Source of the DNA: an uncultured Eubacterium sp.
GTDB taxonomy: Bacteria; Bacillota; Clostridia; Lachnospirales; Lachnospiraceae
NCBI GenBank assembly: GCA_947385875.1
Contig: CANDMV010000028.1
Coordinates: 1-35,655 of the forward strand
DNA length: 35,655 nt
Direction of reading: 5' to 3'
Shown here: one piece after another, positions 15,819 through 24,865 of the stretch
How the letters are laid out: the number at the start of each line of letters is the position of its first letter
Numbering within the stretch: the first letter of the stretch is position 1
Position numbers and translations under genes: made by a program
Notes under the pieces: generated by a model
Seen by the model: the letters and a program-made list of their open reading frames with translations, nothing else
The model's database searches: none
What the model was told of the DNA's origin: nothing

Positions 15819-16886
15819 ATGGAACATGTAAATTCACAAAAACCACGCATCCTGATTGTGGATGATGTAGAAGCGAATCGTTTTATACTGAGAAATATTA
15901 TTGTAGACATGGGGTATCAGCCTGTACTGGCAGAAAACGGCGTGCAGGCATTGAAAATATTTCCAAGATGTAATCCGCAGCTGGTCTTACTGGATGTCGC
16001 CATGCCGGAAATGGATGGATTTGAATTCTGCAAGATCGTTAAGGACAATCCGAATACCAGGGATGTGCCGATTATATTTATATCTGCATTTGTAGATGGA
16101 CAGGATATTGTAAAGGGATTTAAGATGGGATGTGAGGATTATGTCACAAAACCGTTTATTCCTGAGGTAGTCAAAGCGCGTGTCGGCGTGCATCTTAAGC
16201 TGTCAGTGGCTACCAAGAATTTATCAGAGCTGAACCGCCGCCTGCAGATGTCGGTGCATGAACAGCTGGAGCAGATGGAGCAGGAAAAAAAGAGTGTGCT
16301 GTATGCTCTGGCAAATGTGGCGAGGGAGAATTCCTGTTATGGGGAATCGTATTTGAAACGGCTGCAGCATAACTGCCGGATTCTGGCACAGGCAATGCAG
16401 CTGTCGGAAGCATATGAAAATATCATATCAGAGACTTTTGTCGAAGCGATTGAGCTGGCGGCTCCGCTATGCGACGTGGGCAATATCGCTGTGCCGCTGG
16501 AAATTCTGCGAAAGAACTCAGAGCTGACACCGGATGAAATAGAGATTAAGAAGCGGCATACGATTGTCGGGGCTAAGATTTTAGAAGATCTGAATGTTAA
16601 GGATGATTATAATGAATTTATGCAGATGGCAGTAGATCTTGCACGGTATCATCATGAGAACTGGGACGGCAGCGGGTATCCTGAGGGAATCAGCGGGGAA
16701 CAGATTCCGCTGGCCGCGCAGATTGTGGCGGTAGTAGATACATATTGTGCTCTGACAGAGCAGGGAGCCGGCCGCAGGGCATATACAAATGAGGAGGCAG
16801 TTGCAGTGATGCAGGGGGATGCGGGGGTGAGATTTCATACTTATATTTATGAGATTTTTAAGAAAATATCCAGACAGCTGCGATAG
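15819..16886 (+). CDS. Response regulator with receiver and degenerate HD-GYP domain
   Basis: 355 residues. A receiver domain (about 8-125) starts RILIVDDVEANRF with phospho-acceptor D59 (LLDVAMPEMDG) and the conserved KPF. A coiled linker (about 128-165) leads to an HD-GYP-like domain. HD-GYP proteins normally hydrolyse c-di-GMP. Here the metal-binding HD(I)GK motif reads C218-D219-VGN, so the histidine and lysine are lost, and the later DVYDAL reads DTYCAL. The YHHENWDGSGYP stretch (H278/H279) is intact. Reduced or altered activity is likely. AGGAGG lies six bases before ATG 15819; the longer frame back to 15756 runs through the terminator and is rejected. It probably receives phosphate from the two kinases downstream. 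Confidence 0.88.
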   Translation: MEHVNSQKPRILIVDDVEANRFILRNIIVDMGYQPVLAENGVQALKIFPRCNPQLVLLDVAMPEMDGFEFCKIVKDNPNTRDVPIIFISAFVDGQDIVKGFKMGCEDYVTKPFIPEVVKARVGVHLKLSVATKNLSELNRRLQMSVHEQLEQMEQEKKSVLYALANVARENSCYGESYLKRLQHNCRILAQAMQLSEAYENIISETFVEAIELAAPLCDVGNIAVPLEILRKNSELTPDEIEIKKRHTIVGAKILEDLNVKDDYNEFMQMAVDLARYHHENWDGSGYPEGISGEQIPLAAQIVAVVDTYCALTEQGAGRRAYTNEEAVAVMQGDAGVRFHTYIYEIFKKISRQLR

Positions 16887-16976
16887 GCAAGGAATACCCA
16901 AAGGGCACACCGTAGTGCTCTGCACAGGGGAATTAAGGAAATCCTCATAGATATTCTAAGACAGGAGACAGGCCGA

Positions 16977-19900
16977 ATGGAAAATGAAAAAAGCCGGATA
17001 AAAGAACAATTAGAAGAGCAGTTTAAAATAGAGCGCCGCATACTGTTAGTTTACTGTCTTTACTGCATTTTATTTACGTCTGTCACAATGCGGGGCGGAT
17101 GGCCGTTGTGGCTTGCGGCAGTCATAGATGTGAGCTGGCTTGCGGGCTTTGTCATACACATGGCAGGAGTTCGCAATTATCAGTTTCGGGCCTGCTTTAT
17201 GGCGGGAATGATACAGATTCAAATCGTCATGTGGTCTGTATGCATCGGCAGCCTGTCTATGGCAATACCGGTGCTGGCAGCGTTTACGGTGGCTCTTGGA
17301 TTGTATGGAATACCAGAGCTGATGTACATATCTGTTGCTTCTGTTACATTTTTAAATTTTTATCATATATTGATTGTGCGTTCGATCGACTTTACATCCG
17401 GGAATACAGCTATTCAGACGGTTCTGGAGATTGCAGCGGTTTATTTCATTATTTATGCCATACGTATTCTGAATAAAAAACAACTTGAAGACGTTGAAAA
17501 GCAGATGGATGTGATCGAATCGTTAAAAGGTGCTGAGCGCAGTAAGGATGATTTTCTGGCAAATATCAGCCATGAGATTCGTACGCCGATCAACACGATA
17601 TGTGGAATGAGTGAAATTGTGCTGAGAGAGGAGCTTTCTGACGAGGTGCGGACAGATGTATATAGCATACAGGCAGCGGGGCGTAATCTGCTGTCTATTG
17701 TCAGTGATGTTTTGGATTTCTCAGAACTACAGTCTGGAAAAATGGCGCTGGCGGAGGAGACATACAATATCACCTCTACGGTAAATGATGTGATTAATAT
17801 GTCTATGGCACATAAAGTAAAGAAGCAGATCGAGCTGATTGTAGACTGTGATGCAAATCTGCCCAGCGGCTTGCATGGTGATGAGCAGAAAATCCGAAGA
17901 ATTATTTTGAACCTGATGGATAATGCGCTGAAATTTACCGAAGAAGGCTGCGTGAGCATTTGTATTAATTTTCGAAAGACAGATTATGGGATTAATCTGG
18001 TCGTATGTGTCAGGGATACCGGCATTGGATTAACAGAAGAAAATGTAGAGAAGCTATTTACAAGCTTTAATCAGATCGATGCAAAGCGGAGCCGCAAAGA
18101 GGGCGGCATCGGGCTAGGGCTTGCTATTTCACAGGCAATGGTGGAAAAGATGGGCGGCTTTATCACTGTATCTAGTGAATATGGCTCAGGAAGTGAGTTT
18201 CAGTTTGCGATTCCACAGGAAGTAGTAGATCATACGCCGATTGCGGTCGTCCGTGAACCAGAGAGACTGAATGTAGCAGTCTATATCAATATGGAACAGT
18301 TTGACCGGATCGAAATCCGGGATGAGTATGACAGAGTGATCCGGCATATGATCGGCCAGCTGAAAGTAAAGAGTCATTTCTGCCAGAATCTGGCAGAATT
18401 AAAGCGGCGGGCAGAGCGTGAGATCTTTTCGCATATTTTTATCAGTATGGTAGAATATGAAGAAGCCCGGAATTTTTTTGATAAAATATCCGGCATGACA
18501 AAAGTGATTATGATCTTAGACCGTCTGGACGACGAAAGGATTCAGAATGAAAAAATATATCGTCTGTATAAGCCCCTTTTTATACTGCCGATAGTTATGA
18601 TATTAAATGAAGAAAAAATAATTCAGGGTATGGATGAAAACTGTTATCATCATGGCAGGTTTGCTGCGCCGGATGTGAATGTGCTGGCGGTCGATGATAA
18701 TCTGATGAATATCCGGGTGCTGGAGGGTCTGCTGCGCCCATATAAAATTAAACTCTCGATGGCTACCAGCGGTGCAGAAGCGCTGGATAAAATAGATTCT
18801 ATGAATTATGATTTAATATTTATGGATCACATGATGCCGCAGATGGACGGAATCGAGACAATGCATCGGATTCGTCAAAAGCAGGGCAATTATTTTAAAA
18901 AGATTCCAATTATCGCGCTGACGGCAAATGCCATCGGCGGAATGCGGGAAGTCTTTCTGGGAGAAGGATTTCAGGATTTTATGTCAAAGCCGATAGAATT
19001 GTCTGTGCTGGAGCGTGTGCTAAGGCGTAATCTGCCTCAGGAGAAGATGATGCGGGCAGAGGAAGAGCGCGAAAAAGCGGCAGGTAAGGCAGCAAAAGAG
19101 TACGGGAAGGCAGTACGCGAAGGAGCAATCGTCCATGAGAAGCCAAGGTATGCAGAAACGGAAGAATATGAGGAAGCAGTAAACGCAGAAGCTGAAATGC
19201 ATGAGATACAGAAATGTTCAGAATCGGATGAGCGAGAGCCGGTGACGTGTGCAGCAGGCGTAAAGAATGCTGAAAAAGCGGATCAGCGTATATCCGGGAA
19301 AAGTCTGTGTATAGAAGCAGGCATACAGGAGACCGAGCCACGGACGGATCTGCCTTCAGAGCGATTTCATGAACAGATGGGTATAAAGTATTGTGGAGGA
19401 TTAGAAAATTATATAGAGATTTTAAAAATAACCTATAGAAGCGGAGAGGATTATAAGGCTAAGCTTCAAAAATGTTTTGACGGGCAGGATTGGAAGAATT
19501 ATACGATTTATGTCCATGCTTTAAAAAGCAGCATGATTAATATTGGGGCTGAGCAGCTTGCAGGTCTGGCAAAAGAGCTGGAGCTTGCGGGCAGGCAGGA
19601 TGATGAGACTTTTATCCTGGAGCATCATGATGCCATGATGCAGGAATATGCGCAGGTATTGCTGGCAATAAAGAAAAGCAGGATAATTGATCCGTGTGGT
19701 CAGGCAGAAGCAGGGAATAGAGTAACTGTGACAGATATGGAAATAGAAAATACGGCTGAAGTGAAGATGGGAAAAGCTGCGACGACCGTTCATTTGGAAC
19801 CGATCGAGGATGCACAGCTGGATCAATATGCGGCAGCGTTTGAGGAGGCAGCATTCGCATTTGACGAAGATGCTATGATGTCAGCTGCGCAGCATTTAAT

Positions 19901-20036
19901 GCAGTGCAGTTATCGCGGGCATTCGCTGCAGGAACCGATGGAAAGGGTTATGAAAAAAGTCAGAATGTCTGATTATATGTCTGCTTCGGAAATTATATTT
20001 AACATAAAGAAAGAATTTTTCGTTTCGTATAGATAG
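16977..20036 (+). CDS. Membrane hybrid histidine kinase with receiver and Hpt domains
   Basis: 1019 residues. About six transmembrane helices occupy residues 20-165, with no large extracellular loop. A HisKA domain has phospho-acceptor H199 in NISHEIRTP, followed by a HATPase with DNALKFTEE, DTGIGL and GGIGLGLAIS. A stretch at about 420-540 looks like a receiver without an acceptor Asp. A true receiver has D617 in FMDHMMPQMDG. A charged, Glu/Ala-rich linker (about 690-785) precedes an Hpt domain with H847 in VHALKSSM. This is the layout of a full internal phosphorelay. ATG 16977 follows a caggaga site by about 10 bases. It is cotranscribed, by position, with the receiver/HD-GYP gene, its likely target. 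Confidence 0.92.
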   Translation: MENEKSRIKEQLEEQFKIERRILLVYCLYCILFTSVTMRGGWPLWLAAVIDVSWLAGFVIHMAGVRNYQFRACFMAGMIQIQIVMWSVCIGSLSMAIPVLAAFTVALGLYGIPELMYISVASVTFLNFYHILIVRSIDFTSGNTAIQTVLEIAAVYFIIYAIRILNKKQLEDVEKQMDVIESLKGAERSKDDFLANISHEIRTPINTICGMSEIVLREELSDEVRTDVYSIQAAGRNLLSIVSDVLDFSELQSGKMALAEETYNITSTVNDVINMSMAHKVKKQIELIVDCDANLPSGLHGDEQKIRRIILNLMDNALKFTEEGCVSICINFRKTDYGINLVVCVRDTGIGLTEENVEKLFTSFNQIDAKRSRKEGGIGLGLAISQAMVEKMGGFITVSSEYGSGSEFQFAIPQEVVDHTPIAVVREPERLNVAVYINMEQFDRIEIRDEYDRVIRHMIGQLKVKSHFCQNLAELKRRAEREIFSHIFISMVEYEEARNFFDKISGMTKVIMILDRLDDERIQNEKIYRLYKPLFILPIVMILNEEKIIQGMDENCYHHGRFAAPDVNVLAVDDNLMNIRVLEGLLRPYKIKLSMATSGAEALDKIDSMNYDLIFMDHMMPQMDGIETMHRIRQKQGNYFKKIPIIALTANAIGGMREVFLGEGFQDFMSKPIELSVLERVLRRNLPQEKMMRAEEEREKAAGKAAKEYGKAVREGAIVHEKPRYAETEEYEEAVNAEAEMHEIQKCSESDEREPVTCAAGVKNAEKADQRISGKSLCIEAGIQETEPRTDLPSERFHEQMGIKYCGGLENYIEILKITYRSGEDYKAKLQKCFDGQDWKNYTIYVHALKSSMINIGAEQLAGLAKELELAGRQDDETFILEHHDAMMQEYAQVLLAIKKSRIIDPCGQAEAGNRVTVTDMEIENTAEVKMGKAATTVHLEPIEDAQLDQYAAAFEEAAFAFDEDAMMSAAQHLMQCSYRGHSLQEPMERVMKKVRMSDYMSASEIIFNIKKEFFVSYR

Positions 20037-20183
20037 AGTTTCATAAAAGAACTATGCTTAGATTACTGCATTAAGTTTAGACGTAGAAATCAGACAAAAT
20101 TAAGCTGAAATTTATGAATTGGATTACGAAGATAACGTTTTAAAATATTTTATGCTGAAGATGATGAAAGTTATTTCCGACCG

Positions 20184-20345
20184 AATATTGATGAAGCTTT
20201 TACATAGTATCAGTGTGAAGATATAAATGTATAAAAAATAAATAGAAATTTATTATTTTAACAGCAGCGGTATTATTTCGCAATATTGATGAGTCTTTTA
20301 TAGTATCAGTGTGAAGAGATAGATGTATAAATAACAAATAGAAAT
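20184..20345. repeat. Two direct repeats of about 65 bp between the kinase genes
   Basis: Copies at 20184-20249 and 20282-20345 both start aatattgatga and share tagtatcagtgtgaag, atgtataaa and end aatagaaat. They differ by small indels. They fill about half of the A/T-rich 354-bp gap (20037-20390) between the two kinase genes. No gene or clear terminator was seen in the rest of the gap. Confidence 0.8.
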
Positions 20346-20390
20346 ATCGCATATTGTCAGAAGATATATTATGAGGGAAAGGAGCTTGGT

Positions 20391-23087
20391 ATGCGTGAAA
20401 AATTGCATCGATTGCTGCATTGGAAGGAGTATGAATTAAGAGAGCAGTTATTCGGGCTGATTCTAATTGTAGGTCTTTTGGTATCTGTAACAGCGATCAT
20501 TGCAGGCTTTGCGTTAGAAAATTACTTAGTGAATGCGCTTATGCTCTGCAGTCTTGTGATGATTATTCTGGTGGCGTTTGTAGCGACTTTTAAATATCAT
20601 AAGATTGATTTTGCCGCGATGCTGTTTGCGGTATTGATGATCTGCGGTATTTTTCCGATTATGTTTTTTGCAAGTGGAGGGATTCAGGGCGGCGCGACGG
20701 TCTGGTTTGTGCTTGGGCTTTTGTATATTTTTTTAATGTTCCGGGGAAAGAAGCTGTTTTTCTTTTTATTTGTAGCGATGCTTGCAGATGTAGCTACCTA
20801 TGTGTTCGCGTATCAGCGTCCGGATTTCATTACGGCGCTGGGTTCGAAATCCGAGGTATATTATGATTCCTTGTTCGCTGTGCTGACGGTAGGAATTGCA
20901 GTGGGATTTATTATGCGTTTTCAGGTTCAGCTGTATGAAAAGGAGCGTGAACTGACCCTGAGGCAGAAAGAGGAGATCGAGCAAATCAGCAGGTCTAAGG
21001 ATGCTTTTTTTACAAATATGAGCCATGAGATCCGCACGCCGATCAATACGATCATCGGGTTAAATGAAATGATACTGCGTGAGGATATTTCGGATGAAGT
21101 AGCTGAGGATGCTATCAATGTCAAAAATGCCAGCAAGATGCTTCTGACGCTGATTAACGATATACTAGATTTTTCACAGATTGAAAGCGGCCGTATGAGC
21201 ATTGTGCCGGTAGAATATCATACAAAAGAACTCTTTGGCGAAGTCGTGGATCTGATTCAGCCTCGTGCAAAAGAAAAGATGCTGGATTTTTATATCAATA
21301 TTGACAGCGGGCTGCCTTCTATGATGCTCGGTGATGATGTGCGCATTAAGCAGGTATTGACTAATATACTGACGAATGCGGTAAAATATACGCAGGCGGG
21401 TTCTGTGACGCTGAATGTTCAGGGAGAGGTGCTGGCAGAGGGGACGGAGCGGCTTGCGATTTCGGTGTCGGATACTGGTATCGGGATAAAAAAAGAAGAC
21501 TTAGAGACGCTGTATGATTACTTTAAACGGGCAGACAGAGAGAAAAACCGTGAAATAGAGGGAAGCGGACTTGGACTGTCAATCAGCAGGCAGCTTGTGG
21601 GCCTGATGGGCGGCAGGATTACGGTAGACAGTATCTATACGAGAGGATCTGTGTTCACTGTTTTTTTAGAACAAAAAATCATAGATTTAAAGCCAATCGG
21701 CAGGATGGATTATCTGGAAAAGCTGCGCAGCTGGGGACGCGGCTATTACAAGCAGAGCTTTGAGGCGCCAGAGGCGAAGGTTTTAGTGGTGGATGATAAT
21801 GAAGCGAACCTGATGGTTGCCCAAAAGCTGATGCGTGCGACGAAGGTCCAGATCGATAAAGCACTGAGCGGGGAGCAGTGCCTGGAATTGACGAAGAAAA
21901 AGATGTATCATGTCATTTTATTAGACTGCATGATGCCGGATATGGACGGGATACAGACTCTAAGGGCAATCCGCCGTCAGGAAAACGGGCTGTGCCGGGA
22001 TACGCCTTTGATTGCCCTGACAGCAGAGGCAGCCGCAGGGAATGGGCAGAAGTATCTTGACAGCGGTTTTGATGGATATTTAGCAAAACCGGTAGAAAGC
22101 AGCCGGCTGGAGGCGGAGATTCTAAAGTTTCTGCCGGATGAAGTCATTGATTATCAGATGAACGCAGAAGAACGCCGGGCGGCAGTGGATGCTGCGCAGA
22201 TCGTCAGGCAGCGAAAACGCAAAAAAGTGCAGATTGCCGCAGACTGCCTTTGTGACCTGACGAAAGAGTATATAGACAAATACGAGATAAAAATCATGTA
22301 CCATTATATCGAGACAGAAAGAGGAAGCTTTCGCGATACAAAGGAAATCGATGTATATAATCTGGCGCGCCATTTATCGGACGGCGGCAGTGTGCGGGCT
22401 GTCAGTGCGTCAGTGGAAGAATATGAGATCTTTTACGCAGAGGCTCTGACGCAGGCGGAAGAGATGATTTATATTTCTATGGCATCGCATACGGGCAGAT
22501 GTTATAAAAATGCAGCCGCCGCAGCAGAGGGTTTTGATAATGTCCATGTCATCGATACGGGGCAGATTTCCTGCGGAGAAGGGCTGCTTGTGCTGATTGC
22601 GGCCGGTATGGTCAGCAATGGATGCGTTCGTACGGCGGACATCTGTTCAGAGCTGGAGCGGGCAAAGCATTTTATGAGAAGCAGCTTTCTGCTGCCGGAT
22701 GTACAGCGCTTTTATGAGGGGGGATTTGTGAGAAAAGAGACTGCGTTATTTTTCAGGGCCTTTCATCTGCATCCGGTGCTTTGTCTGCAAAAAAGCAGGC
22801 TCAGAGTCTGCGGATTTTTCTATGGAAAATTAGACCAGGCAAAGAAGCGGTATGTCCGAAGATGCCTGCGGAAAAGGAATGAGATTGACAGGCGGGTTGT
22901 ATTTATCGTACATGCGGGCTGCAGCGTGAAGCAGCAGCGGGAATTTGTCGAGGAAGTACAAAAGTATATTTCGTTTGAAAAAGTAATTGTACAGAAGGTC
23001 TCAGCCTCTTGTGCCAGCAATGCAGGACTGGGCACGATGGGGCTGGCGTATTTGAAGAAAGAAAAAGGAAGATTGTTTAGTTGTTAA
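20391..23087 (+). CDS. Hybrid histidine kinase fused to a DegV (fatty-acid-binding) domain
   Basis: 898 residues. About six transmembrane helices (20-180) are followed by HisKA with H212 in NMSHEIRTP, a HATPase with TNAVKYTQ, DTGIGI and GSGLGLSIS, and a receiver with D512 in LLDCMMPDMDG. From about 611 to the end lies a DegV/EDD domain: VQIAADCLCDLT (family TDS..DL), the VSASVEEYEIFY strand, ISMASHTGRCYKNA, VHVIDTGQISCGEG and a C-terminal FHLHPVL. DegV proteins bind fatty acids and present them to a kinase (FakB). The usual TSQPS and SGT positions read VSASV and HTG, so ligand contacts may differ. AAAGGAG precedes ATG 20391. The fusion suggests a lipid-linked signal or output, which is inference. 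Confidence 0.9.
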   Translation: MREKLHRLLHWKEYELREQLFGLILIVGLLVSVTAIIAGFALENYLVNALMLCSLVMIILVAFVATFKYHKIDFAAMLFAVLMICGIFPIMFFASGGIQGGATVWFVLGLLYIFLMFRGKKLFFFLFVAMLADVATYVFAYQRPDFITALGSKSEVYYDSLFAVLTVGIAVGFIMRFQVQLYEKERELTLRQKEEIEQISRSKDAFFTNMSHEIRTPINTIIGLNEMILREDISDEVAEDAINVKNASKMLLTLINDILDFSQIESGRMSIVPVEYHTKELFGEVVDLIQPRAKEKMLDFYINIDSGLPSMMLGDDVRIKQVLTNILTNAVKYTQAGSVTLNVQGEVLAEGTERLAISVSDTGIGIKKEDLETLYDYFKRADREKNREIEGSGLGLSISRQLVGLMGGRITVDSIYTRGSVFTVFLEQKIIDLKPIGRMDYLEKLRSWGRGYYKQSFEAPEAKVLVVDDNEANLMVAQKLMRATKVQIDKALSGEQCLELTKKKMYHVILLDCMMPDMDGIQTLRAIRRQENGLCRDTPLIALTAEAAAGNGQKYLDSGFDGYLAKPVESSRLEAEILKFLPDEVIDYQMNAEERRAAVDAAQIVRQRKRKKVQIAADCLCDLTKEYIDKYEIKIMYHYIETERGSFRDTKEIDVYNLARHLSDGGSVRAVSASVEEYEIFYAEALTQAEEMIYISMASHTGRCYKNAAAAAEGFDNVHVIDTGQISCGEGLLVLIAAGMVSNGCVRTADICSELERAKHFMRSSFLLPDVQRFYEGGFVRKETALFFRAFHLHPVLCLQKSRLRVCGFFYGKLDQAKKRYVRRCLRKRNEIDRRVVFIVHAGCSVKQQREFVEEVQKYISFEKVIVQKVSASCASNAGLGTMGLAYLKKEKGRLFSC

Positions 23088-23129
23088 ACATATAGACAAA
23101 TATTTTTAAAAGTGATATAGGGAACAGCG

Positions 23130-23611
23130 CAGACTTTCGAGGAAATACGGAAGTTTAAAGAAGCGCAGCATTGAAAAGAAAGGAGAGGCTGCCCGACAAA
23201 ATATCCAGAAACAAGTCTTAAAGGTACAGAAGCTTCATCGCAGAATAGATAATATCCGAACTGATTACATCAATAAGGTAATCGCTGAGATAGTAAAAAC
23301 CAAGACGTCTTATATTGCCTTTGAAGATTTATACGTAAAAGGTATGATGAAGAATCAACATCTTTCCAGAGTAGTTGCTTCACAGAAATTTTAGAACGAA
23401 ATCAGAAGCAAAATGTAAAGAATTTGGAATGGGATTAAGGATTGCAGACAGATGGTATCCATTGGGCAGGCTGTGTCATAAATGTGAACATATGAAGAAG
23501 GATATAAAATTATCTGACAGAGAATATATTTGCGGATGCGGATACCACGCAGGCAGAGATTTTACTGCAAGCCTTAATTTAAGGGATGCTTTCACTTACA
23601 AAACAGCATAA
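23130..23611 (+). pseudogene. tnpB: Decayed IS200/IS605-type TnpB gene
   Basis: Pieces of a TnpB protein lie in different frames. A stop-interrupted stretch near 23140-23190 precedes VQKLHRRIDNIRTDYIN and then IAFEDLYVKGMMKNQHLS, which carries the RuvC Glu region. That frame stops at 23394. A second frame continues EAKCKEFGMGLRIADRWYP, with a zinc finger (CHKC and CGC) and GRDFTASLNL, the last RuvC Asp motif, ending at 23611. A loss of about 8 bases near 23390 would explain the frame change. The N-terminal half is missing, so the guide-nuclease cannot be active. No TnpA was seen. Confidence 0.88.
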
Positions 23612-23780
23612 TCAGGCATTTGTAAGTATGTACCGATGGCTTAGTCGGGAATTTATGGCTGTGGAGTGTACGAGAGCCTGCGAGCAGTGAGCTGGCAACA
23701 GCCGCAAAAGCATACACGATGAAACAGTAAGGAATGTCTGTGAAGATTTCCAATATCTCGATATGGATAATTTGTCCATA
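23612..23780 (+). ncRNA. Probable omegaRNA-like tail of the TnpB remnant
   Basis: The sequence directly after the TnpB stop is rich in pairing segments, as expected for the guide RNA that overlaps the 3' end of tnpB elements. GGCTGT (23657-23662) pairs with ACAGCC (23698-23703). GTGTA (23666-23670) can pair with TACAC (23713-23717). A terminal hairpin ATATGGA/TCCATAT (about 23760-23780) follows. The right end of the insertion sequence, and so the guide, cannot be placed with certainty. Confidence 0.4.
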
Positions 23781-23804
23781 TTTTGAGTAGCAGGACGTAT
23801 GACA

Positions 23805-24233
23805 ATGTCTGAAGTAAAAGACGGAGCAGTGCAGAATAATGAGATCTTTCTTAGATTACAAGAGGTGATTTCTCGAAATCCATTTGCAAATTATATCGGC
23901 ATGGAGCTTTTGGATGCTGCGCCGGGATATGCCCGCGCGCGGATTCATTTGGAAAAGCATCATGAAAATATCTACGGCGGAGTGCACGGCGGATGTGCCT
24001 TTTCTCTCGCGGATACGCTGGCGGGAGTTGCGGCAGCGACATATGGGAGCTATGTAACGACGCTGGATGCGTCGATGAATTATATGCGTCCGGTGAGCGG
24101 CAGTGAATATTTGTATTGCGAGGCAAGGGTGCAGCGCAGCGGCTCGAAAATATCCGTAGTGCGTACGGAGCTTACGAATGACGAGGGGACGCTTTTGATT
24201 GACGGGAGCTTTACGTATTATCATTTGTCGTAA
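23805..24233 (+). CDS. PaaI-type hotdog thioesterase
   Basis: 142 residues with the single hotdog fold of PaaI-family acyl-CoA thioesterases. YGGVHGGCAFSLADT holds the signature G-x-HGG. MNYMRPVSG and the C-terminal EGTLLIDGSFTYY are also typical. These enzymes hydrolyse aryl- or acyl-CoA in the cytoplasm. I prefer ATG 23805, nine bases after AGGA; ATG 23799 would add two residues at poor spacing. It stands alone between the TnpB remnant and RidA, and no phenylacetate genes are nearby, so the substrate is unknown. Confidence 0.9.
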   Translation: MSEVKDGAVQNNEIFLRLQEVISRNPFANYIGMELLDAAPGYARARIHLEKHHENIYGGVHGGCAFSLADTLAGVAAATYGSYVTTLDASMNYMRPVSGSEYLYCEARVQRSGSKISVVRTELTNDEGTLLIDGSFTYYHLS

Positions 24234-24268
24234 CAAAACGGCCTTTCGGACGATTCTATGAAAAGCAT

Positions 24269-24313
24269 GTAATTATTCAGATAAAGTGTTACATTATGGA
24301 TGCCGGACGCTTT
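24269..24313 (+). repeat. Worn copy of one end of the 757-bp element
   Basis: Bases 24269-24299 match the terminal inverted repeat of the element at 14869-15625 at 26 of 31 positions. The following ggatgccggacgc matches the sequence just inside its right end, read on the opposite strand (ggatacccggacgc). No modules or second end are present nearby. It lies in the gap before ridA. Confidence 0.7.
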
Positions 24314-24420
24314 AGAGCGCTCCAGCACGCTTTACAGTGTTAGCAGTTTACGCTATAATGTCGAAGTAAGTTGAGAAGATCTGTTTCAATGAAAAAGAAG
24401 CAAGAAAGGAAAATGATGAG

Positions 24421-24801
24421 ATGAATAAGATTGATGTAATCGAAACAAAGAAAGCGCCGGGAGCGATTGGCCCATATTCACAGGGAATGATTGTAAATGG
24501 AATCGTTTATACATCAGGGCAGATTCCGGTAAATCCAGAAAACGGGGAAATCCCGGAAGGCATCGCTGCGCAGGCGGAGCGCAGCTGTAAAAATGTAGGA
24601 GCTATTTTAGAAGCTGCCGGTGTCGGATTTGAGCAGGTGTTTAAGACGACCTGTTTTTTGGCGGACATGGGAGATTTTGCTGCTTTTAATGAAGTCTATG
24701 CAAAATATTTTGTATCTAAGCCGGCCAGAAGCTGCGTGGCTGTAAAAGATCTTCCAAAGGGAGTTTTGTGCGAGATTGAAGCTTCTGCGGTGCAGGGATA
24801 A
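24421..24801 (+). CDS. ridA: RidA family enamine/imine deaminase
   Basis: 126 residues, the full family length. RidA removes reactive enamine/imine intermediates such as 2-aminoacrylate formed by PLP enzymes. APGAIGPYSQ, YTSGQIPVNPENG and the active-site R103 in KPARSCVAV are all present, as is the C-terminal EIEASA. A gaaaggaaaatgatg leader precedes ATG 24421. It is followed after 64 bases by superoxide dismutase, suggesting shared stress expression, though no promoter decides this. Confidence 0.95.
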   Translation: MNKIDVIETKKAPGAIGPYSQGMIVNGIVYTSGQIPVNPENGEIPEGIAAQAERSCKNVGAILEAAGVGFEQVFKTTCFLADMGDFAAFNEVYAKYFVSKPARSCVAVKDLPKGVLCEIEASAVQG

Positions 24802-24865
24802 TTTCATGCAAAAAGTATATGTCTGCTGCATAGAATAGTGTGAAAAATAATTTTCTGGAGCATGT

